Source: Streptomyces cinnamoneus (GTDB lineage Bacteria; Actinomycetota; Actinomycetes; Streptomycetales; Streptomycetaceae). Taken from it: a stretch of 64,000 nt of DNA. The DNA lies in assembly GCF_002939475.1 (NCBI RefSeq), contig NZ_PKFQ01000001.1, forward strand, positions 992,001 to 1,056,000. Direction: 5' to 3'. Positions 42,738 to 51,631 of this stretch are shown piece by piece. The number at the start of each line of letters is the position of its first letter. The first letter of the stretch is position 1. Under the pieces are notes generated by a model. It saw nothing but the letters and a program-made list of their open reading frames with translations, made no database searches and was not told the DNA's origin. The translations under genes and the position numbers were made by a program.

Positions 42738-43652
42738 TCAGGCCGGGCGCAGCCGGGTGACGGTGATCAGGGCGTGCCGGTCGGCCCCCTGGCGGACCTC
42801 CACGGGCAGCGGCCGGTCGAGCGACCGGTAGCGGGTGCCGTCGTCCAGCACGCCCGCCGCCCCTTCGCCCGTACGGGTGAACGCGGCGAGGTCCCGGCTC
42901 ACCGTGGGGCTGAGCGGGGCGGAGAGCGCGGGCCCCTCCCCGAGGTCGACCACCAGGGCCCGGGGCCGGGTGCGGGGCCCCGTCCAGCCGACGGCGAGGG
43001 CGTCGCGGGGGGCGGCATGGCGGAGCTTGAGCCAGCGGCGGCGGCCCGGCTGGTACGACTGGGCGCGGCCCTTGACGACGAGCCCCTCGATGCCGGTCTC
43101 CACCAGGTGCTCGTACCAGCCCGCCGCCTCGGCGCGGTCGTACGTGACGGGTACCGCCTGGATGGCCGGCCCCAGGGGGGCGAGCAGCGTGACGAGCAGG
43201 GCGCGGCGGTCCTCGTAGGGCCGGGGGCGCAGATCGGTGCCGCTCACGGCGAGCAGGTCGAAGGCGGCCAGGTTGACGGGCGGCCCGGGGGCGCGGCGGC
43301 GCCTCGGGCTCTCCGCGCCGAGGGCGCGGTGCTGGAGGGCGGAGAAGTCCACGCGGCCGCCGGTGAAGACGACGACCTCGCCGTCCAGCACGGTGCCGGC
43401 GGGCAGGGCGGCGGCGGCCGAGGCGATCTCGGGGAAGGTGGCGGTGACCATGCGGCCGTTGCGGGTCTGGAGCAGGACCTCGTCCGCGGTGCGCAGGACG
43501 ACCAGGCGCCAGCCGTCGAACTTCGGCTCGTACACCGAGCCGCCCGGCAGGGCGTCGGCCTCCGGCAGCGCCTCGACCCGGCGGGCGAGCATCACCTGCA
43601 CGGGCACCTCCACGGGCACCCCGGCGGAGCCGGGCGTGCCGGACGCGGTCAC
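42738..43652 (-). CDS. ATP-dependent DNA ligase (LigD-type ligase domain)
   Basis: A 304-residue stand-alone ligase. Motif I with the adenylated lysine is EPKFDGWR; motif III region VNLAAFDLLAV, motif IV EGLVVKG and motif V RWLKLRH follow, then an OB-fold. In NHEJ it seals ends held by Ku. It overlaps the polymerase gene upstream by 4 bp (GTGA), so the two functions that are fused in Mycobacterium LigD are separate here. No nuclease (PE) domain is present. Confidence 0.9.
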   Translation of the reverse strand: MTASGTPGSAGVPVEVPVQVMLARRVEALPEADALPGGSVYEPKFDGWRLVVLRTADEVLLQTRNGRMVTATFPEIASAAAALPAGTVLDGEVVVFTGGRVDFSALQHRALGAESPRRRRAPGPPVNLAAFDLLAVSGTDLRPRPYEDRRALLVTLLAPLGPAIQAVPVTYDRAEAAGWYEHLVETGIEGLVVKGRAQSYQPGRRRWLKLRHAAPRDALAVGWTGPRTRPRALVVDLGEGPALSAPLSPTVSRDLAAFTRTGEGAAGVLDDGTRYRSLDRPLPVEVRQGADRHALITVTRLRPA

Positions 43653-44551
43653 GGCAGGTGCCCGCGGGTGGCGTCGGTGGTGAGGGGGGCGAGGAGGTCG
43701 CCGTACTCGGCGACGCGGTCGAGGACCTGTTCGGGGTCGAAGGCCAGTTGCCCGGGCTCCCGGCAGGCGGCGACCTCGTCCCAGGTGACGGGGGCGGCGA
43801 CGCCCGGGGTCTCCCGCAGCCGCACGGTGTAGGGGGCGGCGGTGGTCTTGGCGCTGGCGTTCTGGGACCAGTCGATGAGGACCTTGCCGCGGCGCTCGAT
43901 CCGCGCCATGGAGACGACCACCAGGCCGGGGTGCTCGCCCATCATGCGGGCGGCCAGTTCCTTGGCGTAGCCGCTGACGGCCCGGCCGGACGCGGGGTGG
44001 ACGGGCGCGTAGAGGTGCAGGCCCTTGGATCCGGAGACGACCGGGTGGGCGGTGAGCCCGTCGTCGTCGAGGAGTTGCCGCAGCCGCTGGGCGACGCGAG
44101 CGCAGACGACCAGGTCGGTGCCGGGGCCCGGGTCGAGGTCGAGGACGAGCCGGTCGTGCGCGCCGGGGCCGGCGTCCGCCTTCCACTGCGGCACGTGCAC
44201 CTCGTACGCGCCGAGGTTGGCCATGGCGACGAGGGCCGCGGTCGAGTCGACCACGATCTGCTGGGTGGTCCCCTCCCGGTGCTTCACGGGCACCACCGAC
44301 ACCCAGGTGGGTGATCCCGGAGGCGGGTTCTTGGCGACCCAGCTCTCACCCCTCGGCCCTTCGGGCGCCCGGACGAAGGAGGCCGGCCGGCCCTGGACGT
44401 GCGGCACCATCACGGGGGCGACCCGGGCGTAGTACCGCAGGACCTGCGCCTTGGTGTACCCGGACTCGGGGAAGAGGACCCGGTCGAGATGGGACAGGGA
44501 GAGCCGGTGGCCCTCGACCTCCACCACCTGCCGGTCCGAAGAAGCGGGCAT
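43649..44551 (-). CDS. LigD-type primase-polymerase (NHEJ)
   Basis: A 300-residue archaeo-eukaryotic primase family polymerase. Catalytic acidic motif LVLDLDPGPG, then VSGSKGLHLY (nucleotide-binding S-x-K-G-x-H) and RGKVLIDWSQN-ASAKTT are intact. It fills or extends broken ends, preferring ribonucleotides in studied homologues. Divergent from ku with only 32 bp between the starts, so shared control is likely. Confidence 0.92.
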   Translation of the reverse strand: MPASSDRQVVEVEGHRLSLSHLDRVLFPESGYTKAQVLRYYARVAPVMVPHVQGRPASFVRAPEGPRGESWVAKNPPPGSPTWVSVVPVKHREGTTQQIVVDSTAALVAMANLGAYEVHVPQWKADAGPGAHDRLVLDLDPGPGTDLVVCARVAQRLRQLLDDDGLTAHPVVSGSKGLHLYAPVHPASGRAVSGYAKELAARMMGEHPGLVVVSMARIERRGKVLIDWSQNASAKTTAAPYTVRLRETPGVAAPVTWDEVAACREPGQLAFDPEQVLDRVAEYGDLLAPLTTDATRGHLP

Positions 44552-44583
44552 AAGGTAGGAATTCCCCGTGGAGGGATAAAACT

Positions 44584-45627
44584 ATGCGGACCATGTGGAA
44601 AGGTGCGATTGGCTTCGGCCTGGTGTCCGTGCCCGTACGGCTGTACGCGTCCATCCAGGAGCACGGAACCCGGCTGCACCAGGTCCACGACGAGGACGGC
44701 GGCAGGATCCACCTCAAGCGCGTGTGCGACGTCTGCGCCGAGGAGGTCGACTACGAGCACGTCGCCAAGGGCTTCGAGGACGAGGAGGGCCACACCGCCG
44801 TCCTCACCAAGAACGACCTGGCGGGCCTCCCCCTGCCGAGCAAGAAGCTCATCGACGTGCTCGCCTTCGTCGACTCCGACCGCATCGACCCCCTTCGACT
44901 GCAGAGCGCCTACTACCTCGCCCCCGAGAGCGCCGCCGCGAACAAGCCCTACGTCCTGCTGCGGGAGACCCTGAAGCAGACCGACCGGGTGGCCGTCACC
45001 AAGATCGCACTGAGGACCCGGGAGTCCCTGGCGCTGCTCCGCGTCCACGAGGACCTGCTCACGCTGCACACCATGTACTGGCCCGACGAGATCCGCAGCG
45101 CCGCCGGCCTCGCCCCGCCCGACTCCGTCACGGTGCGGCCCCAGGAACTGAAGATGGCCACGAGCCTGATGGACACGCTCTCCGAGGACTTCGACCTGGA
45201 CGAGCTGGAGGACGAGTACGAGAGCGCGCTCGGCGAACTCATCAGCGCGCACCTGGACCACCGGCCCGTGGCCAAGAAGGAGACCGCGCCGGCGCCCGAC
45301 AACGTCATCGACCTGATGGCCGCCCTCCAGGCGTCCATCGACACGGCGGGCAAGAAGGGCGAACAGGAGCCGAAAAAGACCGCGGCGGGAACGGATTCGG
45401 CCACGGAGAAGAAAACCGCCAAATCGAGAACGGGCACGGCGGGGAGGAAAACGGCGGCCACCTCGAAAACCACGGCGAAGACGACGGCGAAGACCACTGC
45501 GAAGGCCGCCTCGAAAACAGCTTCGAAATCGACGGCGGTCACGAAGAAGAGCGCGACCGGGAGCACCCGGTCGAAGACCGCCGCCAAGAAGACGACTGCG
45601 AAGAAAACGAGCCGCCGCGCGGGCTGA
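44584..45627 (+). CDS. ku: Non-homologous end-joining protein Ku
   Basis: A 347-residue bacterial Ku. The core (residues 1-256) has MWKGAIGFGLVSVPVRLY at the start, the C-D-C cluster RVCDVCAEEV and the acidic DEYESALGELI end. Residues 257-347 form a Lys/Thr/Ala/Ser tail with repeated KTTAK-type units, like histone H1/HU tails on some actinobacterial Ku proteins, which promote DNA binding. The tail's codons use more A in AAA/AAG-rich runs than the surrounding genes. GTGGAGGG precedes ATG 44584. Confidence 0.95.
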   Translation: MRTMWKGAIGFGLVSVPVRLYASIQEHGTRLHQVHDEDGGRIHLKRVCDVCAEEVDYEHVAKGFEDEEGHTAVLTKNDLAGLPLPSKKLIDVLAFVDSDRIDPLRLQSAYYLAPESAAANKPYVLLRETLKQTDRVAVTKIALRTRESLALLRVHEDLLTLHTMYWPDEIRSAAGLAPPDSVTVRPQELKMATSLMDTLSEDFDLDELEDEYESALGELISAHLDHRPVAKKETAPAPDNVIDLMAALQASIDTAGKKGEQEPKKTAAGTDSATEKKTAKSRTGTAGRKTAATSKTTAKTTAKTTAKAASKTASKSTAVTKKSATGSTRSKTAAKKTTAKKTSRRAG

Positions 45628-45663
45628 ACACCCGCACGACGGCCCGGTCCTCCACGGCCGGTC

Positions 45664-48369
45664 TCACGGAGACGGCGAGCCCGCTCCGTCCATGCCGCCG
45701 ATCTCGCCCCGCGCGGTCGCGACGAGTCCGTCGGCCCCGCACTCCTCGGCGAGCACCAGCCCGTCCTTCAGCCGCCCGGCCGCCTCACTGGACCGCCCGA
45801 CGCGCCGGAGGGCCACACCGTGGTCGACGAGCGCGGCCGCGTACTCGTACCGGCAGGGCGACTTGCGCAGGTGCTCGACCGCCCGCCCCAGCTTGTCGAG
45901 GGTGTCGCCCTCGTGCCCGGCGACGTGCGCGGCCCGCCGCAACGCCTCACCCATGGCGGTCTCGGTCCCGAACCGCGCGGCGTGCCGCACGGCCTGGTCG
46001 GCGAGCTGCCGCGCCCGCTCGGGCTCGTCGGGCGCGAGCGCGGCGGCGAGGTCCAGCGCCCACGGGGCCCAGAGGGTGTTGTTGCGGCCGCGGGCCTCCA
46101 TCCGGCGTCCCGCCGCTTCGAGCTCGGCCACGGCCTCCTTCGTCCTGCCGAGCGCGAGCAGGAGCCTGCCCGCCACGCAGGCCGCGTCGGGCATGACCAT
46201 CGCCGGCGGGTAGGGCGGCCCGAAGGAGTACCTCTCCGCCACCTCGCCCGCTTCGTCCAGCCTGCCCTGGGCCAGCAGCGTGTCGATGAGCATGCAGGTG
46301 CCGTCCCACTGGATCGGCAGCCCCGGACCCAGGCGGTCCGCCAGCCGCAGCCCCTCCCGCAGAAAACTCTCGGCCTCGCGGAGCCGACCGCGCCGGAAGT
46401 GGACCAGACCCAGGAACTCGTGGGCGAAGGCGAGGTGGGCACCGCGCCAGCCGGAGATCTCGAAGGACCGTATGGCCTCGTTGAACATCTCCTCGGCGTC
46501 GTCGAGCCGGTCGGTGTAGACGTAGGTGATCCCGACGATGCTCGGGAGCTCGAAACCCCACTCGGTGTTGGTCCAGCCCAGGCCGGGAGGCAGATGACCG
46601 TCCTTGAGGACGCGGTCGTTGAACTCGGCGACCTCCAGGGCGTCCTCGCCCCGGATCATCCCGTCGAAGGCCCGGAGGGCCAGCATGGCCCGCTCGGCGT
46701 TGCCTCTGCCCTCCAGGCCGCGGACCAGCTGCGCGAGGCGGCGCGAACGTTCCTGAGCGCCTTCCTCCTCCAGCTGGATGCCCTTCCAGAGGAAGTGGGC
46801 GGCCTGCAGGCGCATGCGCCCCGAACCGTCCGGCGTCGCGCTGACCTGATCCGCCACCACCTGGGCGGCCTCTCCCAACTGGCCGTTGTGCGCGTACGCC
46901 TGCGAGAGGCGGTACGTCGCGTCGACGCGCAGCTCCTTCGGGAACTCCGGCAGGGCGAGAGCGGCGCGCAGGTGGCTGATGGTGGTCGGAGGCGACGTGA
47001 GGAGAGCGGAACAGCCGAGCTCGAAGAGCACGGCCGCGCGGTCGTCCTGCGACGGCGGCTCCATCAGCGCCCGTTCCAGGCAGCGGCTGGCGGCCTCCGG
47101 GGCGCCCACGGCGAGGTGCTCGCGGGCCGCTTCGCGCAGCTGGTTCACCAGGTCCTGGTCGTCGTCCGGGTGGACTTCCAGCAGGTGCCGGGACGCCGCG
47201 GCCGCACCGAGACCCGCGTTAGTCATCGCCCAGGCCGCGAGCCCGTGCATGGCGGTGCGCGTGGCGGGCGGGACCGCCTGGTAGACCGCCGTGGCGATCA
47301 GGGGGTGGACGAATTCGAGGGTGTCGGTGCCCGTCAGGATGCGGGCCTGGCGCAGGCGGTCCGCGCATTCGGCACCCTCCGACGGCCCCATGCCGGCGAG
47401 GAGGGCGGCACGCCGGGGCGAGATCTCGGTCGCCAGCGCGGCGGCCGCCCAGGCGAACCGGGTCGTCGCGGACCCCAGGCGCTCCAGGCGGGTCACGAGA
47501 CCGCTGCCCCGGGCGGCGGCACCGAGCTCACGCAGCAGGTCCGCGGATTCCTCAAGGGGTGTGAGGCCGCGCTCCTTCGCCTTGGCGATCAGTTCGGTCG
47601 TCTCGTAGGGGTTGCCTCCGGTCACGGCCCAGACCTCACGGCAGAAGGGGTCGTCGGCGTGCGGGCCCAGGGAAGTACGCACCAGCTGGGCCACCGAGGC
47701 GGGCGTGAGCGGGCGCAGCACCACCGGCCGGTGGGCACCGCTCGTCACCTGCTGGAGGAAGGCCGGGGCGTTCTCCTCGAGCTCGTCGTCCCGATAGGCG
47801 ATGGCCGTCAGCATCGGAAGGTCCGTCACCCGCGTGACGAACGAGGCGAGCCACGCGAGGGACTCCGCGTCCGCCCAGTGCGCGTCGTCGACGATGACGG
47901 CCAAGGGCGGCTGGTTCACGGCGATTTGGGTGACCAGCCAGTCGAGGCCGTCGCGCACGCCTTGCGGGTCACCCAGGGTCCCGCGGGGCGGCGCGATGCC
48001 GAGGGCCGGTCCGGCGATGTCCTGCCAGCCGCCCAGCAGTTCCTCACGCCGCTCCGGCGACATGGACGCCAGGGCCGGCTGCAACAGCTGCCGGACGATG
48101 TGGAAGGGCACGGTCTCCGCCGAGGCGCTGCCCCGGGCCTGGAGCACGGTGCACCCGCCGTACTCGGCGAGGATGCTCCGCAGCTCGCCCAGAAACGGCG
48201 TCTTGCCCGCTCCCGCCTCGCCGCTGTACAGGAACAGGCTGCCGGACACAGCCTCCCCCGCGGCGATGCGGGCACCGAGGTCGTCCACGGCCCGCTTCGC
48301 GGCCTCTATCTCCTGCTCGCGCTCGAACAGGGCTCCGTGCGGGCGTCGTTCACGCTGCTGCCCCGTCAT
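45664..48369 (-). CDS. LAL-type STAND ATPase with TPR-like repeats, lacking LuxR HTH
   Basis: A 901-residue protein. The N-terminal AAA domain matches large LuxR-type (LAL/MalT) regulators: Walker A SGEAGAGKTPF (about residues 45-55), Walker B LAVIVDDAHWAD, and TGGNPYETTELI. Residues of about 450-890 are TPR-like helical repeats. The C-terminus ends at GLVATARGEIGG plus a short tail, exactly where LAL proteins normally continue into LTPRE-type LuxR DNA-binding sequence; none follows in any frame before ku. It may signal by protein contact, or be a truncated regulator. ATG 48369 follows GGGAGACAC. Divergent from the conservon. Confidence 0.82.
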   Translation of the reverse strand: MTGQQRERRPHGALFEREQEIEAAKRAVDDLGARIAAGEAVSGSLFLYSGEAGAGKTPFLGELRSILAEYGGCTVLQARGSASAETVPFHIVRQLLQPALASMSPERREELLGGWQDIAGPALGIAPPRGTLGDPQGVRDGLDWLVTQIAVNQPPLAVIVDDAHWADAESLAWLASFVTRVTDLPMLTAIAYRDDELEENAPAFLQQVTSGAHRPVVLRPLTPASVAQLVRTSLGPHADDPFCREVWAVTGGNPYETTELIAKAKERGLTPLEESADLLRELGAAARGSGLVTRLERLGSATTRFAWAAAALATEISPRRAALLAGMGPSEGAECADRLRQARILTGTDTLEFVHPLIATAVYQAVPPATRTAMHGLAAWAMTNAGLGAAAASRHLLEVHPDDDQDLVNQLREAAREHLAVGAPEAASRCLERALMEPPSQDDRAAVLFELGCSALLTSPPTTISHLRAALALPEFPKELRVDATYRLSQAYAHNGQLGEAAQVVADQVSATPDGSGRMRLQAAHFLWKGIQLEEEGAQERSRRLAQLVRGLEGRGNAERAMLALRAFDGMIRGEDALEVAEFNDRVLKDGHLPPGLGWTNTEWGFELPSIVGITYVYTDRLDDAEEMFNEAIRSFEISGWRGAHLAFAHEFLGLVHFRRGRLREAESFLREGLRLADRLGPGLPIQWDGTCMLIDTLLAQGRLDEAGEVAERYSFGPPYPPAMVMPDAACVAGRLLLALGRTKEAVAELEAAGRRMEARGRNNTLWAPWALDLAAALAPDEPERARQLADQAVRHAARFGTETAMGEALRRAAHVAGHEGDTLDKLGRAVEHLRKSPCRYEYAAALVDHGVALRRVGRSSEAAGRLKDGLVLAEECGADGLVATARGEIGGMDGAGSPSP

Positions 48370-48771
48370 AACAGTGTCTCCCGTATGAGTGTGGTGGAGC
48401 GAGCCTAGACCTGTCGGCCGGGGTTGGGGGCGGGGTTCCGCCAGCGGAACCACCCGGGGGTTCGACCCCCGCGACGACTCGAACGCGCATACAGCAAGCC
48501 AAAGCTTTATTCGGCAATTGCGGCGCGGGCCATTGTGCACCCTTTCGAATTCCCCTGTCAGCCCGTCTGCGAATATGACAACTTCACCGCCGGGCAGCGC
48601 GCGACAGGCTACGCTCCATGTCGCGCAGCGGAGTACGGCGACTGCCCCAGCTGCCGCCAACTGTTGGGCTGCCGCAGCCGGCGAAGCCGCAATGCGCCAT
48701 TCGCCGCATGGCAACCCCACCACATTTCCCCCCGTCGCTCGCACGTATTTTCCCAAGAGCCGAGGATCTCG
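48370..48771. other. 402-bp divergent intergenic region, LAL ATPase/conservon
   Basis: No gene recognised. The middle (about 48490-48590) is visibly richer in A+T and probably contains the divergent promoters. An 8-bp inverted repeat at 48599-48626 surrounds TACGCT. Confidence 0.55.
48599..48626. promoter_or_regulatory. Inverted repeat around a possible cvnA -10 box
   Basis: GCGCGACA (48599-48606) and TGTCGCGC (48619-48626) are exact complements around 12 bp that contain TACGCT (48610-48615), a TAnnnT-type -10. Candidate operator; no good -35 at 17-18 bp. Confidence 0.4.
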
Positions 48772-50259
48772 ATGGCTGGTACTGGATCGTCACCCCAAGG
48801 CAGGCGGCCCGCCTCCTCCCTCATATGGCTGGTGCCACCTGTCGTGCTGGCGCTCTGCACGGCGACCGCCGCGTACCTCGTACCGTCCGGGGCGCGCGCC
48901 CCCACGATCTGGTGCGGCACGGTCGCCACCGTCGTGGTGGCTCTCACCTCGTCGGAGGCCGTACGCAGGGGACGCCTCATCCAGCTGATGCGCCGACAGC
49001 ACAACGAGCGGGAAGCCGCACTGCACCACCGTCTCGCCCAGCAGGAGGCCGAGACCCAGCGGCTGGCCCGTGAGCTCCTTCCCGCAGCGGTCAAGATGCT
49101 GCAGAGCGGCACGACCACGGACGAAGTGCTCCGTGAGGTCTCGCCCGTGAACCTGCTCGACCCCTCGTTCGCCGCAGCGCACCGGTCCGTCCTGCGGTCG
49201 GTGGTCGAGGCGGTGCAGGCCGAGGAGGGCCTGCGCGAATCGGCCCACCGGGCGTTCGTCAACATCGCCCGCCGCGTGCAGGCGATCGTGCACCAACAGG
49301 CCACCGACCTCCGCGAGATGGAGGACCGGCACGGCAACAACCCCGACGTCTTCGGCGACCTGCTCCACCTCGACCACGAGACCGCGCTGATCGGGCGCCT
49401 CGCCGACAGCATCGCGGTGCTCGGCGGCTCACGGCCCGGCCGCCAGTGGAAAAACCCGGTACCGCTGTACAACGTCCTGCGCGGCGCCATGTCCCGGATC
49501 ATGGACTACCGACGGGTGGATCTGCACTCGGTGGCGGACGTCGCCGTGGTCGGCCCGGGCGTGGAGCCCCTGATCCACGCGCTGGCCGAGCTGCTCGACA
49601 ACGCCACCCGCTACTCCCCGCCGCAGACCCGGGTCCACCTGACCGCCGTGGAGGTCCAGTCGGGTGTGGCGGTGGAGATCGAGGACGCCGGAGTCGGACT
49701 CACCGACGAGGCCCGTCGGCGCACCGAGGCGGTTCTGGAGGTCGCCGACCGCGGCCTCGACCTCAACGACCTCGGCGAGACCCCGCGCCTCGGCCTCGCG
49801 GTGGTCAGCCGGCTCGCCAAGACGTACGCGTTCCGCGTCTCCCTGCGGCCCTCCGCCTACGGCGGCGTGCGCGCGGTCCTGATCGTGCCGGAGAATCTGG
49901 TCACGGCGAGCGCCACACCGGGCGGCGAGATCGCCCGCGCCGCCACGCTGCCGCCCCCCAAGGTCAGGAAGAAGCCGGGCCGGCCGCTGCCGGACCTCCC
50001 CTTCGAGATCCCCGAGGCGTCGCGCACGTCGGGCGGGCTGCCTCAGCGCCGTCGGCGCGCGCCCGGCCTGGCCGCGCGGGGGGCCCCGCCCGCGACGGCG
50101 ACCGCCCCGGCCTCCGGGTCCCGCCGCCGCCCCTCCACCGAACCTCCCCCGCAGCCGGGCATGTGGCTGTCCGCCTTCACGGACGCCGTCAACGGCGAGG
50201 CACGGCCGGGCGACGTCGGGGGACAGATCAGTGACGAATCGTCAGACAAGGAAGAGTAG
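48772..50259 (+). CDS. cvnA: Conservon CvnA: membrane histidine-kinase-like protein
   Basis: A 495-residue sensor. Two membrane segments at the N-terminus (SLIWLVPPVVLALCTATAAYLV and TIWCGTVATVVVALTS), a helical region, and a HATPase_c domain with N-box ELLDNATRYSPP, G1 VEIEDAGVGL and G2-like RLGLAVVSRLA. The C-terminal 130 residues are Pro/Arg-rich and disordered. CvnA proteins lack classical partner response regulators and form complexes with CvnB-D. ATG 48772 follows GAGG. First gene of the operon cvnABCDE. Confidence 0.9.
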   Translation: MAGTGSSPQGRRPASSLIWLVPPVVLALCTATAAYLVPSGARAPTIWCGTVATVVVALTSSEAVRRGRLIQLMRRQHNEREAALHHRLAQQEAETQRLARELLPAAVKMLQSGTTTDEVLREVSPVNLLDPSFAAAHRSVLRSVVEAVQAEEGLRESAHRAFVNIARRVQAIVHQQATDLREMEDRHGNNPDVFGDLLHLDHETALIGRLADSIAVLGGSRPGRQWKNPVPLYNVLRGAMSRIMDYRRVDLHSVADVAVVGPGVEPLIHALAELLDNATRYSPPQTRVHLTAVEVQSGVAVEIEDAGVGLTDEARRRTEAVLEVADRGLDLNDLGETPRLGLAVVSRLAKTYAFRVSLRPSAYGGVRAVLIVPENLVTASATPGGEIARAATLPPPKVRKKPGRPLPDLPFEIPEASRTSGGLPQRRRRAPGLAARGAPPATATAPASGSRRRPSTEPPPQPGMWLSAFTDAVNGEARPGDVGGQISDESSDKEE

Positions 50260-50263
50260 CCAA

Positions 50264-50671
50264 GTGACGCAGCCGCGGTTCAACATGGACTGGATGCTCA
50301 AGGACCTGGCATCCAGCGTCCCTCAGACGCGCCACGTGATCGTGCTGTCCTCGGACGGCCTGCGCATGGCTCAACACGGTTCCGACACCGACGCCGCCGA
50401 CCGCCTGGCCGCGGCCTGCGCCGGACTCCAGAGCCTGTCCACGGCGATCGCCGCCGAGTTCCCGGGCGGGGACGGGAAGATGCGGCTGGTGGTGATCGAG
50501 GTCGACGGCGGCTTCTTCTACCTGATGGCCGCCGGTGCGGGGGCGTATCTCGCGGTCCTCGCGGATGACGACGTCGACGCCGGGCTCATGGGTCAGCGGA
50601 TGCGGGACCTGGTGGCTCGCATCGGCGAACACCTGACGAGTCCGCCGCGCGTCAGCGGGCCGGTGGCATGA
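50264..50671 (+). CDS. cvnB: Conservon CvnB: roadblock/LC7 protein
   Basis: About 135 residues, roadblock/LC7 fold (FNMDWMLKDLASSVPQTRHVIVLSSDGLRMA start, LMAAGAGAYLAVLADDDVD core). Regulates the small G-protein CvnD. GTG 50264 lies 4 bp after the cvnA stop with AGGAAGAG upstream; GTG 50231 in frame would overlap cvnA. Confidence 0.9.
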   Translation: MTQPRFNMDWMLKDLASSVPQTRHVIVLSSDGLRMAQHGSDTDAADRLAAACAGLQSLSTAIAAEFPGGDGKMRLVVIEVDGGFFYLMAAGAGAYLAVLADDDVDAGLMGQRMRDLVARIGEHLTSPPRVSGPVA

Positions 50672-51027
50672 GCAAAGCCGGAAAGGCGTGGGACCCCGGC
50701 AATCCCGACCGGCTGTACATCGTCACCAGTGGCCGTGCCCAAGCGGGCGAGCGGGCCCGACTCGACCTGGTGACGCTCGTCGTCGCCCGGTCCAAGTCCG
50801 ATCCGGGACTGCAGCCCGAGCACAGCGCCATCGTCCAGATGTGCGATTACCCGCTCTCCATTGCCGAGATATCCGCCTACCTCACGTTACCTGTCAGCAC
50901 CGTGACCGTCCTGGTCACCGACCTGCTCAAGGAAGACCAGGTGGAAGCCAGACCCCCCGTACCGGTCGCCACGCTGCCCAACGTCCAGCTCCTTGAGGCG
51001 GTGATGCATGGACTACAAAACCTCTGA
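50668..51027 (+). CDS. cvnC: Conservon CvnC: DUF742 protein
   Basis: A 119-residue DUF742 protein with a winged-helix-like core (PLSIAEISAYLTLPVSTVTVLVTDLLKEDQV split over two helices) that is standard for CvnC. ATGA overlap with cvnB. DNA binding has not been shown for the family. Confidence 0.88.
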   Translation: MSKAGKAWDPGNPDRLYIVTSGRAQAGERARLDLVTLVVARSKSDPGLQPEHSAIVQMCDYPLSIAEISAYLTLPVSTVTVLVTDLLKEDQVEARPPVPVATLPNVQLLEAVMHGLQNL

Positions 51028-51631
51028 CTCGTACGCCGGTCCCAGGAAGGAGGACATCCTCCCGTCCTCGGCGGCGGCCGCCGTCAAAGTGGTGATCGTC
51101 GGCGGCTTCGGCGTCGGCAAGACGACCCTGGTCGGGGCGGTCAGCGAGATCAGGCCGTTGACCACCGAGGAGACGATGACCCAGGCCGGCGTCGGGGTCG
51201 ACGACCTCGCCGGCATCGAGCACAAGATCGAGACCACCGTCGCGATGGACTTCGGACGGATCAGCATCAACGAACAGCTGGTGCTGTACCTGTTCGGCAC
51301 CCCCGGCCAGGAGCGCTTCTGGTTCCTGTGGGACGGCCTCTTCGAGGGCGCCCTCGGGGCGGTGGTCCTGCTCGACACCCGGCGTCTGGAAGTCAGTTAC
51401 GACGTCGTCGGCCTCCTGGAGGAACGCGGCGTGCCCTTCGTGGTCGCCGTCAACGCCTTCCCCGGCGCACCCGTCCACCCGGTGGAGGAACTGCGGGCGG
51501 CCATGGACCTTCCCGACTCCGTGCCGCTGTTCACCTGCGACGCCCGCGACCGCATCTCCTGTCGCGACACCCTGATGACGCTCATGCGCTACCTGTACTT
51601 CCTCACGAACGAATCCTCGGAGCCACAGTGA
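51008..51631 (+). CDS. cvnD: Conservon CvnD: Ras-like GTP/ATP-binding protein
   Basis: A 207-residue small GTPase-like protein. P-loop GGFGVGKTT, switch-II FGTPGQERF and an NAFP motif at the place of NKxD. CvnD cycles nucleotide states under CvnB. Its ATG overlaps cvnC by 20 bp and its stop overlaps cvnE (GTGA). Confidence 0.9.
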   Translation: MDYKTSDSYAGPRKEDILPSSAAAAVKVVIVGGFGVGKTTLVGAVSEIRPLTTEETMTQAGVGVDDLAGIEHKIETTVAMDFGRISINEQLVLYLFGTPGQERFWFLWDGLFEGALGAVVLLDTRRLEVSYDVVGLLEERGVPFVVAVNAFPGAPVHPVEELRAAMDLPDSVPLFTCDARDRISCRDTLMTLMRYLYFLTNESSEPQ

